DNA of 64,000 bases from LMUY01 sp965198565. GTDB taxonomy: Bacteria; Pseudomonadota; Alphaproteobacteria; Acetobacterales; Acetobacteraceae. Position 1 is the stretch's first letter, and each line of letters opens with the position of its first letter. The notes below the pieces were generated by a model. It was not told the DNA's origin, searched no databases, and saw nothing but the letters and a program-made list of their open reading frames with translations. The stretch is taken from positions 310,001 to 374,000 of the forward strand of contig OZ240665.1 in the NCBI GenBank assembly GCA_965198565.1, written 5' to 3'. Positions 32,225 to 40,325 of the stretch are shown here, piece by piece. The position numbers and the translations under genes are program-made.

Positions 32225-33783
32225 ACGTCCGACATGCGCCTGACGGGAATGGTCCAGGCCATGACCAGGCCCAGGCTGGCGAACCCGGCGATCGCCAAGA
32301 ACGCCGAGCGGAACGCGTCGCGGATTTCGGCCGACACCACTGCCCGATGCGCCGCGTCCAGCGCCGCCATCGCCACCGGGCCGCGCTCGACCATGTCGGC
32401 GAACATCGCCGCCGTGCCGCGGTCGGTGGCGGAGAGCACGGCGAACAGCACCGCGCCCACCGTCGCCGTGCCGAACGCGGCGCCCACCGTGCGGGAGAAC
32501 TGCACTGAGGCTGCCGCCGCGCCGAGATTGGGCCGGCCGGCCACGAGCTGAACCGTGAGCTGCACCACCGGCATCGCCGTGCCCAGGCTCACCGAGTAGA
32601 TCGTGAACAACACCGGCACCGCCAGGTTGGAGAGGTGCGGCGCGGCAAAGCCCAGGCTCAGCAGCATCGTCACCGCAATCGCCACGCCGACGGACGGGAA
32701 CAGCGCCGTGCGGCCGGTGCGCGCCATCATCCGCCCGGTGAACAGCGAGCCCAGCGCGATCCCGGCCGTCATCGGCAGCAGCATCAGCCCCACCTGCCCC
32801 GGCCCGATCCCGCGCACCACCTGCAGCCAGATCGGCACGAACGTGACCATGGAGATGAGTGTGGCGCCGATGCAGGCCGCCAGCAGGTCGCACCGCCAGA
32901 TCGAGGCTTGGCGCAGCAGGCCGAGCGGCAGCAGCGGGTTGGTCGCCCGGCGCTCCTGCCGCAACAGCAGCAGCAAGGACGCCACCGACAGCGCCACCAG
33001 CGCGGCCACGGCCGGCAGGGACGCCAGGTCGAACCGTTGCAGCCGCTCGAGCGCCAGCAGCAGGGGCGCGATGAACAGGGTGAACAGCACCACGCCCAGC
33101 ACGTCGAAGTTGAGCCGCCCGCCAGCGCCGGGCCGGCGGGGCAGGCGCCAGGCCAGCACGGCCGCGAGCAGGCCGAGCGGCAGGTTGATCAGGAACACCG
33201 AGCGCCAGCCGAACTGCTGCGTCAGCCAGCCGCCCGCCACCGGGCCGAAGGTGGAGGAGGTGACGAAGATGGAGGCGAGATAGCCCTGGTAGCGCCCACG
33301 CTCCCGCGGCGGCACCACTTCGCCCACCAGCGCCTGGCAGGTGGTCATCAGCCCGCCGCCGCCCAGGCCCTGCAGCAGGCGGGCGGCGGTGAGGGACAGG
33401 ATGTTGGGCGCCACGGTGCAGGCGGCCGAGGCGGCGATGAACACGCCGAGCGCCGTCAGCAGCATGCGGCGCCGGCCCAGCCCGTCGCCCAGCCGGCCAT
33501 ACACGGGTGCGGCGATGGTGGCGGCAACCAGGTAGGAAATCACCACCCAGGAGACCCGCTCCACCTGCCCAAGCGACCCGGCGATCGCGGGCAGCGCCGT
33601 CGCCACGATGGTCTGGTCGAGGGCTGCCAGGAACATCGGCAGCATGATGGAGGGGAACAGGCGGAAGAACAGGGCGCGCGCGTTTGGTTCCGCTTGGGGA
33701 CCGACCGAAGCGGCCGCTGTGCTCGAAGACATGGAGGCAGTTACGACCGCGGAGCCCAGCGCGGCCACCGCTTCGCGGTTCAC
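32221..33783 (-). CDS. MFS transporter, DHA2 (EmrB/QacA) family drug efflux
   Basis: A 520-residue protein with 14 predicted membrane segments. Family motifs are LDQTIVATALPAIAGSL (motif D1), GRLGDGLGRRRMLL (motif A) and LQGLGGGGLMTTCQAL (motif B region with the Arg before it). Members export lipophilic drugs against protons, often with an EmrA-like adaptor, which is absent here. The 520-residue form starts at a GTG at 33783; an ATG at 33732 gives 503 residues. It follows the ABC transporter gene by 15 bp on the same strand, so the two and DUF3253 form a transcription unit. Confidence 0.9.
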   Translation of the reverse strand: MNREAVAALGSAVVTASMSSSTAAASVGPQAEPNARALFFRLFPSIMLPMFLAALDQTIVATALPAIAGSLGQVERVSWVVISYLVAATIAAPVYGRLGDGLGRRRMLLTALGVFIAASAACTVAPNILSLTAARLLQGLGGGGLMTTCQALVGEVVPPRERGRYQGYLASIFVTSSTFGPVAGGWLTQQFGWRSVFLINLPLGLLAAVLAWRLPRRPGAGGRLNFDVLGVVLFTLFIAPLLLALERLQRFDLASLPAVAALVALSVASLLLLLRQERRATNPLLPLGLLRQASIWRCDLLAACIGATLISMVTFVPIWLQVVRGIGPGQVGLMLLPMTAGIALGSLFTGRMMARTGRTALFPSVGVAIAVTMLLSLGFAAPHLSNLAVPVLFTIYSVSLGTAMPVVQLTVQLVAGRPNLGAAAASVQFSRTVGAAFGTATVGAVLFAVLSATDRGTAAMFADMVERGPVAMAALDAAHRAVVSAEIRDAFRSAFLAIAGFASLGLVMAWTIPVRRMSDV

Positions 33784-33798
33784 GTTCGCGCGAAAGTG

Positions 33799-35565
33799 CT
33801 ACTTCGCGGGAACGGGCGGGTCGACCTGCCGCAGGGTCGCCTGGTTGCTGCCGCGGTCCAGCTCGAGCCGGTGGTCGTGTACGCCCGCGACGTCCGGCCG
33901 GTGCGCAATGGAGACCAAGGTCGTGCCCGGCAGCCGCTCGCGCAGCACGCGGTAGAGCTCGGCTTCGCCCGCCGGGTCGAGCCCGGAGGTGGCTTCGTCG
34001 AGGAACAGCCAGTCGGGCTTGGCGAGCAGGGCGCGCGCCAGGGCCACGCGCTGCTGCTCGCCGCCGGAGAGGCGCTGCGCCCAGGCCATGTCCACGTCGA
34101 GTTCGGGAATCAGCCCGGCGAGGCCGGCGTCGGTCAAGGCCTGCTCCACTTCGCCGGTGGCAAAGCTTTCCGGCGCGGCGGGGTAGGCCACGGCGCGGCG
34201 CAGGGTGCCGAGCGGGATGTAGGCCTTTTGCGGCAGGAACATGGTCCGCGCCGGCAAGGCAATCTGGCCGTGGCCGAACGGCCAGATGCCGGCCAGGGCG
34301 CGGAACAGGGTGGACTTGCCACTGCCGGAGCGGCCCGTGATCACCGTGCTGGCGCCGCGTGGCACGCGTAGGTCCGCCGCGTCCAGCAGCCGCTCGCCAT
34401 TGGGCAGGTCGAGCTGGAGGTTCTGCACCAGCAGGTCCGGCCCGGCGGCGGCCATGGCGGTGATGCCCGCGGGCGCGTCACGCAAGGCGTCCAGGCTGCG
34501 CTGGAAGGTGGCCAAGCGATCGAGCGTGGCGGCCCAGTCCGCCAGGCTCATATACTGGTCCACCAGCCAGGACGCGGCGCCCTGCACCTGGCCGAACGCG
34601 TCCGCGACCCGGCCGAGCACGCCGAAGCTGATCTTCTTGGCAAAATACAGCGGGGACGCGGCAAAATAGGGGAACACGGCCGCGACAGCGGAGATGAAGA
34701 ACGTGTAGGCGTTGAGGTAGCGGTTGCGCGACATGATGCGGCGGAAGTTGGCGACGATGGAGGAGAACCGGCCGCCCAGGATGCGGCTCTCGTCCGTCTC
34801 ACCCTTGTACAGCGCCACCCCTTCGGCGTTTTCCCGCAACCGCACCAGAGCGAAGCGGAAATCGGCTTCCAGTCGCTGCTGAAAGAAGTTCAACCTGATC
34901 AGCGGGCGCCCGATCAGGTGCGTGAGAATCGACGCGAACAGGGAATAGAGCAGCGCCACCCAGACCAGGTAGACCGGGATGCTCACGCCCCACACGACGA
35001 TCGGGAACGACAACACCCAAAGCACTTGGAGGAAGGACGCCAGCGAGACGATGTTGGTGATAAACCCCAGGGCGATTACCAGGCCATTGCCGACAAAGCT
35101 GTTGATGTCCTCCGAGATGCGCTGATCCGGGTTGTCGTTGCCCAGCGTCTCGGGCTGGAGCTGCATCTGGTAGTAAGCCTGGTTCGCCAGCCATTCCCGC
35201 TGGAACCGGGCCGTCATCCAGCGCCGCCAGCGGATTTGCAGCCACTGGCGCATGTAGCGGCCGTTGGCAAAGATGAGCAGTTGCAGGATCAACAGCGGCA
35301 CGACGCCGGGCACGATGCCGAACGGGCCGTCCGGGTCGCGCACATAGGTGAACAGCGAGGCGAAGAAGACGGGTTCGTTGTATTGCTGGATGGCGTTGAG
35401 GAACACGCCCGAGTTGATGTTGGCGATGACGCTGATACGCACGAGCAAGACGTCGGCGCCCAGCACCAGAAGCAGCAGTCCCCAGGCGGACCATTTCTCT
35501 TCCGACTTGAAGTAGGGCGCGGAGAGATACCACATGTTACGGAAGAAGCGGCCGGTGCGGCGCAT
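33799..35565 (-). CDS. SbmA/BacA-like ABC transporter with fused permease and ATPase
   Basis: A 588-residue half transporter. The N-terminal domain has about six membrane segments and the SbmA/BacA-type features YFKSEEKWSAWGLL and RWRRWMTARFQREWLANQAYYQMQL, with NDNPDQRISEDINSF. The nucleotide-binding domain (from about 390) has Walker A GRSGSGKST, signature LSGGEQQRVALARAL, Walker B WLFLDEATS and the H-loop SIAHRP. BacA-like proteins with an attached ATPase (YddA, ExsE/Rv1819c type) move peptides, cobalamin or very-long-chain lipids. Substrate cannot be told. It begins one base after the DUF3253 stop (TAATG). Confidence 0.9.
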   Translation of the reverse strand: MRRTGRFFRNMWYLSAPYFKSEEKWSAWGLLLLVLGADVLLVRISVIANINSGVFLNAIQQYNEPVFFASLFTYVRDPDGPFGIVPGVVPLLILQLLIFANGRYMRQWLQIRWRRWMTARFQREWLANQAYYQMQLQPETLGNDNPDQRISEDINSFVGNGLVIALGFITNIVSLASFLQVLWVLSFPIVVWGVSIPVYLVWVALLYSLFASILTHLIGRPLIRLNFFQQRLEADFRFALVRLRENAEGVALYKGETDESRILGGRFSSIVANFRRIMSRNRYLNAYTFFISAVAAVFPYFAASPLYFAKKISFGVLGRVADAFGQVQGAASWLVDQYMSLADWAATLDRLATFQRSLDALRDAPAGITAMAAAGPDLLVQNLQLDLPNGERLLDAADLRVPRGASTVITGRSGSGKSTLFRALAGIWPFGHGQIALPARTMFLPQKAYIPLGTLRRAVAYPAAPESFATGEVEQALTDAGLAGLIPELDVDMAWAQRLSGGEQQRVALARALLAKPDWLFLDEATSGLDPAGEAELYRVLRERLPGTTLVSIAHRPDVAGVHDHRLELDRGSNQATLRQVDPPVPAK

Positions 35566-35825
35566 TACTGTGGGTCCGCTGGGCGGGCGCGGAGGCGGAT
35601 GACGCCGTGGACCGTATCCGGGTCGATCGGCCGGCCCTTGCGCAGGATCTCGATCCGCCCCGCCTTGGCCAGGCTGACGGCGGCCCGGCGCACGTCGCCA
35701 AGCAGGCTCTGCCAGTCCTCGGCCAAGCTGCGCGCCGCCTCGCTCGGGCAGATCGACTTGTCGGGGCCGCGAGCGTCTACCAGGTGCAGGATCGCCGCCG
35801 CCACGGCGACCGGGTCAGGTCTCAT
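35565..35825 (-). CDS. DUF3253 domain protein
   Basis: An 86-residue protein with a winged-helix appearance: AVAAAILHLVDARGPDKSICPSEAARSLAEDWQSLLGDVRRAAVSLAKAGRIEILRKGRPIDPDTVHGVIRLR. This matches DUF3253, which shares a HTH-like core and the terminal basic KGRPIDPDTVHGVIRLR strand. No function is known. I start at the ATG at 35825. Its stop overlaps the ABC transporter start by one base (TAATG), so it is the first gene of the transporter unit and could act as a regulator of it; that is only an inference. Confidence 0.8.
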   Translation of the reverse strand: MRPDPVAVAAAILHLVDARGPDKSICPSEAARSLAEDWQSLLGDVRRAAVSLAKAGRIEILRKGRPIDPDTVHGVIRLRARPADPQ

Positions 35826-35964
35826 GGGCGCGAAGCTGCCGCAGCCGGGCGCGGCGGGCAAGCTGACCGAATGGCAGATGTCGCGTTTGTCACGCCGGCG
35901 TCAGCATTAAACACTTTCTTCATCTCTGTCCTATAGCGTGAGGCGCGTCTCGGAACGGCAGTCA

Positions 35965-36960
35965 ATGGACCAAGCAGGGCAACATTTTCCCGAACGATGC
36001 GAGCTGCAGCACCGGGTGTTCACCACCCTGGCCGGCGTGCGGTTCCATCGCTCCGCCCCGGATGGCTGCGCGGTCATGGCGCTCAATCTCGGTGCGCGGG
36101 AAGCCTCCATACCGCTGAAGTCGCTGCGGCGCGAGTTCCACATCGCCGACGACACCCACGACGCCAAGATGCTGGACCTGGTCGACCGCGCGCTCGACTA
36201 CGTGCTCTCCCTGCAACCGGGCGACCATTTTCCGCCCGAACTGCTGACCGGAGACGCAAGCTGGCGGCCGACCCTGGCCCATCTCCGCCTCGCCGCCACC
36301 CGGCTGGCGCTGGATCTGGTGTGCTGGATCAATCCGTCCAGCCGGTGGGCGCAAGCGCAGCGCGACGTCCGCACCCTGCTGCGCCTGGCCGAGGAAGGCG
36401 GGCTGCAAGCCGAGGTGGCGTCGGCGGCGGAGCGGTGCGCGCAGGAACTCGGGCTGGCCAACCGGCAGGAGGTGTTGGAGACGCTGGAGGACTTGTCGCG
36501 CGAGCTGTCCTTCATCGAGGCGTTGCGCGACCGGCTGATGCTGCGGGTGGAACGGTTCACCACCCGGCTCGCGCGGCTGCGCCCGGCCCGCCTGTTCTCC
36601 GGGCTGCAGGCGGAGACCCTGGCGCAGATCGGCCGCTTGGGGGTGCTGGCCGAGAAGCAGCTTCGCCATCGCTTCGACGAGGTGGACGCGCAGACCAAGC
36701 AGATCGCCAGCCTGCTGAGCGATGTGGAGCGCCAGCGCGCCTTCATCCGCAGCAACCGCGATTGGCTGCATCGCAGCGAGCGCGCCTGGCAGCCGCTGCT
36801 GGATCAATGGGACGGGGTTGCGGACGATGCCGCCGAGGTCGCGGGCTTGCTGAGCGGCACGTATCAGTTCCTGGCGCCGCGCTTCATGCCGACGATGGAG
36901 TGGGGCCAGCAGCGCCGCCAGCGCACCCGCGCGCCCGAGCCGGTCACGATGGCGTGGTAG
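35965..36960 (+). CDS. unrecognised protein, mostly helical
   Basis: A 331-residue protein without signal peptide or membrane segments. An N-terminal part (residues 1-70) has the folded look LAGVRFHRSAPDGCAVMALNLG. The remainder is helical and rich in Arg, Leu and Glu, with coiled-coil candidates at ANRQEVLETLEDLSRELSFIEALRDRL and AEKQLRHRFDEVDAQTKQIASLLSDVERQRAFIRSNRDWL. I cannot name a family. The GTG at 35938 would extend it by nine codons. Its codon use resembles the neighbours. It is divergent from DUF3253 and on the same strand as the next unknown gene, 138 bp away. Confidence 0.7.
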   Translation: MDQAGQHFPERCELQHRVFTTLAGVRFHRSAPDGCAVMALNLGAREASIPLKSLRREFHIADDTHDAKMLDLVDRALDYVLSLQPGDHFPPELLTGDASWRPTLAHLRLAATRLALDLVCWINPSSRWAQAQRDVRTLLRLAEEGGLQAEVASAAERCAQELGLANRQEVLETLEDLSRELSFIEALRDRLMLRVERFTTRLARLRPARLFSGLQAETLAQIGRLGVLAEKQLRHRFDEVDAQTKQIASLLSDVERQRAFIRSNRDWLHRSERAWQPLLDQWDGVADDAAEVAGLLSGTYQFLAPRFMPTMEWGQQRRQRTRAPEPVTMAW

Positions 36961-37098
36961 GCTCCGGGAGAAGGTTTTTTCACGCGGCTGGCGAAACAGG
37001 CTGGCGCGGCGCGGCGACTCCGGCGTATGCACGTTCATGGTCCGTTCCTTCGCACGCGTCGGAGGCGGCTTTGACATGGTTGCAACGGTGGGGGCGCG

Positions 37099-37629
37099 AT
37101 GCCGCGGATTAGCAAGACCGATCACCCGGCGATCCTGCGCATGGTGGATCAGGAGCATCGCAAGGTGGCCGATGTCGCCGCCGAGTTCGGCTGCACCGCC
37201 GCCAATATCTACGCGCTGCTGGCCAAGCTGCGCCGAGACACTCCCGCCGCGTTGCCGCAGCTCGTTGCCACGCCTGTCACAGCCGCCCCGCCGGAGCCTC
37301 CCACCGCGGTGGACCTGTTTGCGGCGCCAATCCCCTCCCCACCCGCCGTAGCGGCACCGCCTGAGCCGCGCGAGCCGACCAGCGTGACGCCGCTCGCGCG
37401 CATCGGCGGCGCTCGAAGGGCGGGGATCGGCGCGGCGCAGGCCAAGCCCGGCGTCGGCCTGCTGATGCGCACCGCCGAGGGCGAGGAAAACGTGACACCG
37501 TTCCGCTCGCTGGACGACCTGCTTTCGGCGGTCAAACCCATCCTGCGCGCGGCAGCCCGCAGCCCGGATGCGGTCTGGTTCTGCATCCAGCCGCTGGACC
37601 TCGCCACCCTCGACAGCGACGCGGCCTAG
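37099..37629 (+). CDS. unrecognised protein with N-terminal HTH-like segment
   Basis: A 176-residue protein. Residues 7-46 (TDHPAILRMVDQEHRKVADVAAEFGCTAANIYALLAKLRR) look like a transposase-type or sigma-4-like helix-turn-helix, with the turn at FGCTAANIYALL. A Pro/Ala-rich linker of about 60 residues follows, then a C-terminal segment ENVTPFRSLDDLLSAVKPILRAAARSPDAVWFCIQPLDL. I do not recognise a characterised family; it may be a regulator or a nucleoid-associated factor. The stop overlaps the stop of the convergent ankyrin gene by three to four bases. Confidence 0.7.
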   Translation: MPRISKTDHPAILRMVDQEHRKVADVAAEFGCTAANIYALLAKLRRDTPAALPQLVATPVTAAPPEPPTAVDLFAAPIPSPPAVAAPPEPREPTSVTPLARIGGARRAGIGAAQAKPGVGLLMRTAEGEENVTPFRSLDDLLSAVKPILRAAARSPDAVWFCIQPLDLATLDSDAA

Positions 37630-39257
37630 CTTAGCAGCACCTCCGTGACTTCCGCGGAGAAGCGGGCGCGGCGGCCGGCGATCAGCACGGTTTCGGCGCT
37701 CGCCGTGTCGGGTTGCGCAGCCGGCATGCCGTGCACCAGCAACGCGCGGGCACAAGCGGGCCAATCGCCATCCTCGGCCGGCTCGTTGATCGAGCCCCAG
37801 GACAGGCTGCCGATCACGTCGTCGCCGTAGCCGTGCCGCTCGCGCCAGCTTGCGCCGTGAGCTAGCAGGAACTCGGCCAGCTCGGCGTCGCCGCGAAACA
37901 CCGCCTGGTTCAGCGCGGAGGCGTTCCAGTCGGCGCCGCGCGCGGCGATGGGCCAGCCCAGTTCGACCATCACGCGCGCCGCCGCGACCGGCCCCCAGGC
38001 GACGGTGTCTGGCAGGAGGCGGAGCTGCGCCTCGGGCAGCGCGGCTGGCAGGTCGGGCCGGAGGGCTTGGATGCGCCGCGCTTCGGCGGTGTCGCCCCGC
38101 GCGCAGGCGGCGACGAATCGGTCGGCCTCTGACAGCGGCTCGGCGGCGCCCGCGCGCTCCAGGAGTTCGGCGACCTCTGTCAGCCCCGCTTGCAGCGCCA
38201 GCCGGTACGCGCTGGTGCCGTCCAGCGTGCGGGCCGTGGGGTCGGCGCCGGCGTCCAGCAGCAGCTTCACGTGTGCCGCCGACCGACGCACGGCGATGGC
38301 GCGCAGCAGCGGCGAGCCCCAGGTCCGCGCGATCGGCCCGATCCCGGGTTCGTTGGGATCGCCGCCGGCCGCGAGCAGCAGTTCGAGCGCGGCCGTCTCC
38401 GGCATGTCGAGCGCGCGGCCCAGCGCGTTGGTGCCGCTCACGCGGGCGCCGTGCTGCAGCAGGAGGCGGGTGCAGTCCGGGTTTTCCAGCGAGTGATACA
38501 GCGACTCGCCGTCGTTCGGGTTTGCCCCGGCGTCGAGCAGCAGCTTGGTCAGCGCCGGGTCGCGATTGACTCCGGCGGCGCCATAGAGCGCGGAGAGTGG
38601 CGAGTTTTCGTCGGGCACTGCCAGAGAGTTGGGCGGAAAGCGGTTGCCGATCGCCTGATTCGGATCGGCGCCCGCCTCCAGGAGGCACTGGGCGGCGCGA
38701 TACAAACGGTCGCGGAACGCGGGGATTTGGCCGAGCCTCGAATGCGTGACGGCCAGCAGCGGCGGCAGCCTGAACGGGCCGCCGGGCCGATCGAGCCAAG
38801 CGGGGTTGTCTGCTGTCACCTGCCGCAGCACCGTCTCGTTCCCGGCAGCACAGGCGGCATAGGGATCGGCGCCGGCCAGGCCGGGATCGTCGAGCAGGAC
38901 GCGGGCGGCGACGCGGGGTCGGGCTGGCTGCAAGCTGCCGGTGGCGTCCCCGCCGTAACACAGCGCCAGCCAGGCGCGCAGGCGGTCCGCCCGGTCGCCC
39001 TGTCGGAGCGATTGCGCTTCGACATGGCTCGTCAGGTCGTCCCAGGACGGGAAGCCGTATTCGCGCGCAAGGCAGGACTGCGCGTCGTGCAAGCGGAATG
39101 CCCGTGCGCCTATGTCCTCGTGGCTGAGGTTTTTTGCGGCGGGCAAGGAGCGCCCGAAGCGCTCGATCGCCTCAGGATCACCGTTGCGGTAGCCGCGAAG
39201 CAGGTCCTTCGCCTGCTTTTTCAGGTGAGCGGCGTTCGCCCGATCGGGGAGTTGCAT
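37626..39257 (-). CDS. ankyrin repeat protein
   Basis: A 543-residue cytoplasmic protein. Residues 1-75 resemble the ankyrin-associated head MQLPDRANAAHLKKQAKDLLRGYRNGDPEA...LAREYGFPSWDDLTSHVE seen in a group of bacterial proteins. At least five ankyrin units follow, among them AAQCLLEAGADPNQAIGNRF, LTKLLLDAGANPNDGESLYH, LELLLAAGGDPNEPGIGPIA, HVKLLLDAGADPTARTLDG and LAEFLLAHGASWRE. There is no signal sequence, so the partner is probably intracellular. CGGAGG stands before the ATG at 39257. Function unknown; ankyrins are binding scaffolds. Confidence 0.88.
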   Translation of the reverse strand: MQLPDRANAAHLKKQAKDLLRGYRNGDPEAIERFGRSLPAAKNLSHEDIGARAFRLHDAQSCLAREYGFPSWDDLTSHVEAQSLRQGDRADRLRAWLALCYGGDATGSLQPARPRVAARVLLDDPGLAGADPYAACAAGNETVLRQVTADNPAWLDRPGGPFRLPPLLAVTHSRLGQIPAFRDRLYRAAQCLLEAGADPNQAIGNRFPPNSLAVPDENSPLSALYGAAGVNRDPALTKLLLDAGANPNDGESLYHSLENPDCTRLLLQHGARVSGTNALGRALDMPETAALELLLAAGGDPNEPGIGPIARTWGSPLLRAIAVRRSAAHVKLLLDAGADPTARTLDGTSAYRLALQAGLTEVAELLERAGAAEPLSEADRFVAACARGDTAEARRIQALRPDLPAALPEAQLRLLPDTVAWGPVAAARVMVELGWPIAARGADWNASALNQAVFRGDAELAEFLLAHGASWRERHGYGDDVIGSLSWGSINEPAEDGDWPACARALLVHGMPAAQPDTASAETVLIAGRRARFSAEVTEVLLS

Positions 39258-39476
39258 GACATACCTCCGTGCATGGTCGCCGGAGGCCCGCAACGACGGC
39301 TGCACAAAGGGAGGTGGCGGCGGTCTCGAACTGCCAGGTGGGTTCAACCCTTCCCGCGGGCCCGGGAGCGGCCTGCACCGCTGGGGTCGCAGCCTAACGA
39401 ACGGGGCGCTGGGCCGTCAATCAGGCCCTGGTGGCCCCTGGGGTTCTGCTCTGCAACTCCGCATCGGCCGATTGAG

Positions 39477-39508
39477 GCGGAGGAGCGAGGTCGGCCGCAC
39501 TCCTCCGC
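39477..39508. terminator. hairpin downstream of the SYLF gene (weak terminator candidate)
   Basis: GCGGAGGAG (39477-39485) and CTCCTCCGC (39500-39508) form 9-bp arms around a 14-base loop, 14 bp beyond the SYLF stop. No T-tract follows on the minus strand, so intrinsic termination is uncertain. The rest of the 264-bp gap to the ankyrin gene holds no gene. Confidence 0.4.
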
Positions 39509-39521
39509 AGCGACCGCCGGG

Positions 39522-40202
39522 CTACAGGTCGCTCAAGCTGCGGACGAGGCCGTCGGCCCGCGGGTTGTGGGCGTCGCGGCGGCGGACGATGTCGCCCGTG
39601 GTGACGGGACGGCCATAGAAGCGGCGGTCTTCACCGAGGTTGGCCGAAATCACCGTGCCTTGCAGGCTGATCCCGGCGTAGGCGCCCGAGGAGGACGCCC
39701 AAACCACGATATCCGCGCCGGCCGCAGAGGTGGTGCCGCCCTCCACCTCGGAGCCCAAGGTGGCGATCGCCAGCCCGGCATCGGCGCCGATCTCGAACTT
39801 GTTGCGCAGCAGCGCGGCCAAGGCCCGGTCGCTCATGACGAACATGATGAGTTCGGATTCCTGCGCGCCGATCTGCAGGCCGAAGCTGGCCGAGCCGACG
39901 GTGTAGAACGCCGGGTCACTCCAGCCGCGGGCGCCGCGCACCATCAGCACGGCCTGGCCGCCCTGGCCACCCACGAAGAAGCCCGCCTTGAAGATGCGCG
40001 GCGCGATCAGCACGGCGCGGGCGGTCTGCAGCAACTGGCGGGCGTTGCCGAACTCCTTGTCGTTGCGCAGGTCCTGCAAGGTCCCGAGCGCATGGTCGAT
40101 GGTCGCCTGCTCCACCCCCGCCGCGAAGGCGGGCGGCTGGAACGCGCTGGTCAGCCCCAAAACCAGCGCTGCGGCCATGATGCAGCGGAATGTCTTCGTC
40201 AC
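39522..40202 (-). CDS. SYLF/YSC84 lipid-binding domain protein (periplasmic)
   Basis: A 226-residue exported protein. The signal peptide MTKTFRCIMAAALVLGLTSAFQPPAFAAG ends near residue 29. The SYLF domain follows: LLQTARAVLIAPRIFKAGFFVGGQGGQAVLM, SDPAFYTVGSASFGLQIGAQESELIMFVMSDRALAALL and AGADIVVWASSSGAYAGISLQGTVISAN. SYLF proteins bind phosphoinositides in eukaryotes; in bacteria the exported version is of unknown role. The start is a GTG at 40202 preceded by AGGAGA; the upstream in-frame ATG lies in sequence without homology. It is 124 bp downstream of mdtC on the same strand. Confidence 0.88.
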   Translation of the reverse strand: MTKTFRCIMAAALVLGLTSAFQPPAFAAGVEQATIDHALGTLQDLRNDKEFGNARQLLQTARAVLIAPRIFKAGFFVGGQGGQAVLMVRGARGWSDPAFYTVGSASFGLQIGAQESELIMFVMSDRALAALLRNKFEIGADAGLAIATLGSEVEGGTTSAAGADIVVWASSSGAYAGISLQGTVISANLGEDRRFYGRPVTTGDIVRRRDAHNPRADGLVRSLSDL

Positions 40203-40325
40203 GTTCGTGTCTCCTGTCAGGCGAACCGAGGCATGCCCGGCCGCAGGTGTTTCAACCCAACGCTCGCAGCGCCGTGCCGGAACAACTGTGTGGCAGCAAA
40301 AGCGTGTCCCGCGCAGCAACACAGG

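Noticed and set aside
37020..37098. Small gene between the two unknown genes
   Set aside because: Short frames exist but lack a ribosome-binding site and codon bias.
35962..38961. A 999-codon open frame on the minus strand across the two unknown genes and ankyrin gene
   Set aside because: It is antisense to well-supported genes. Its composition is Arg/Ala/Gln-rich and low in other residues, as expected for shadows in very high GC DNA. No family motif is visible.
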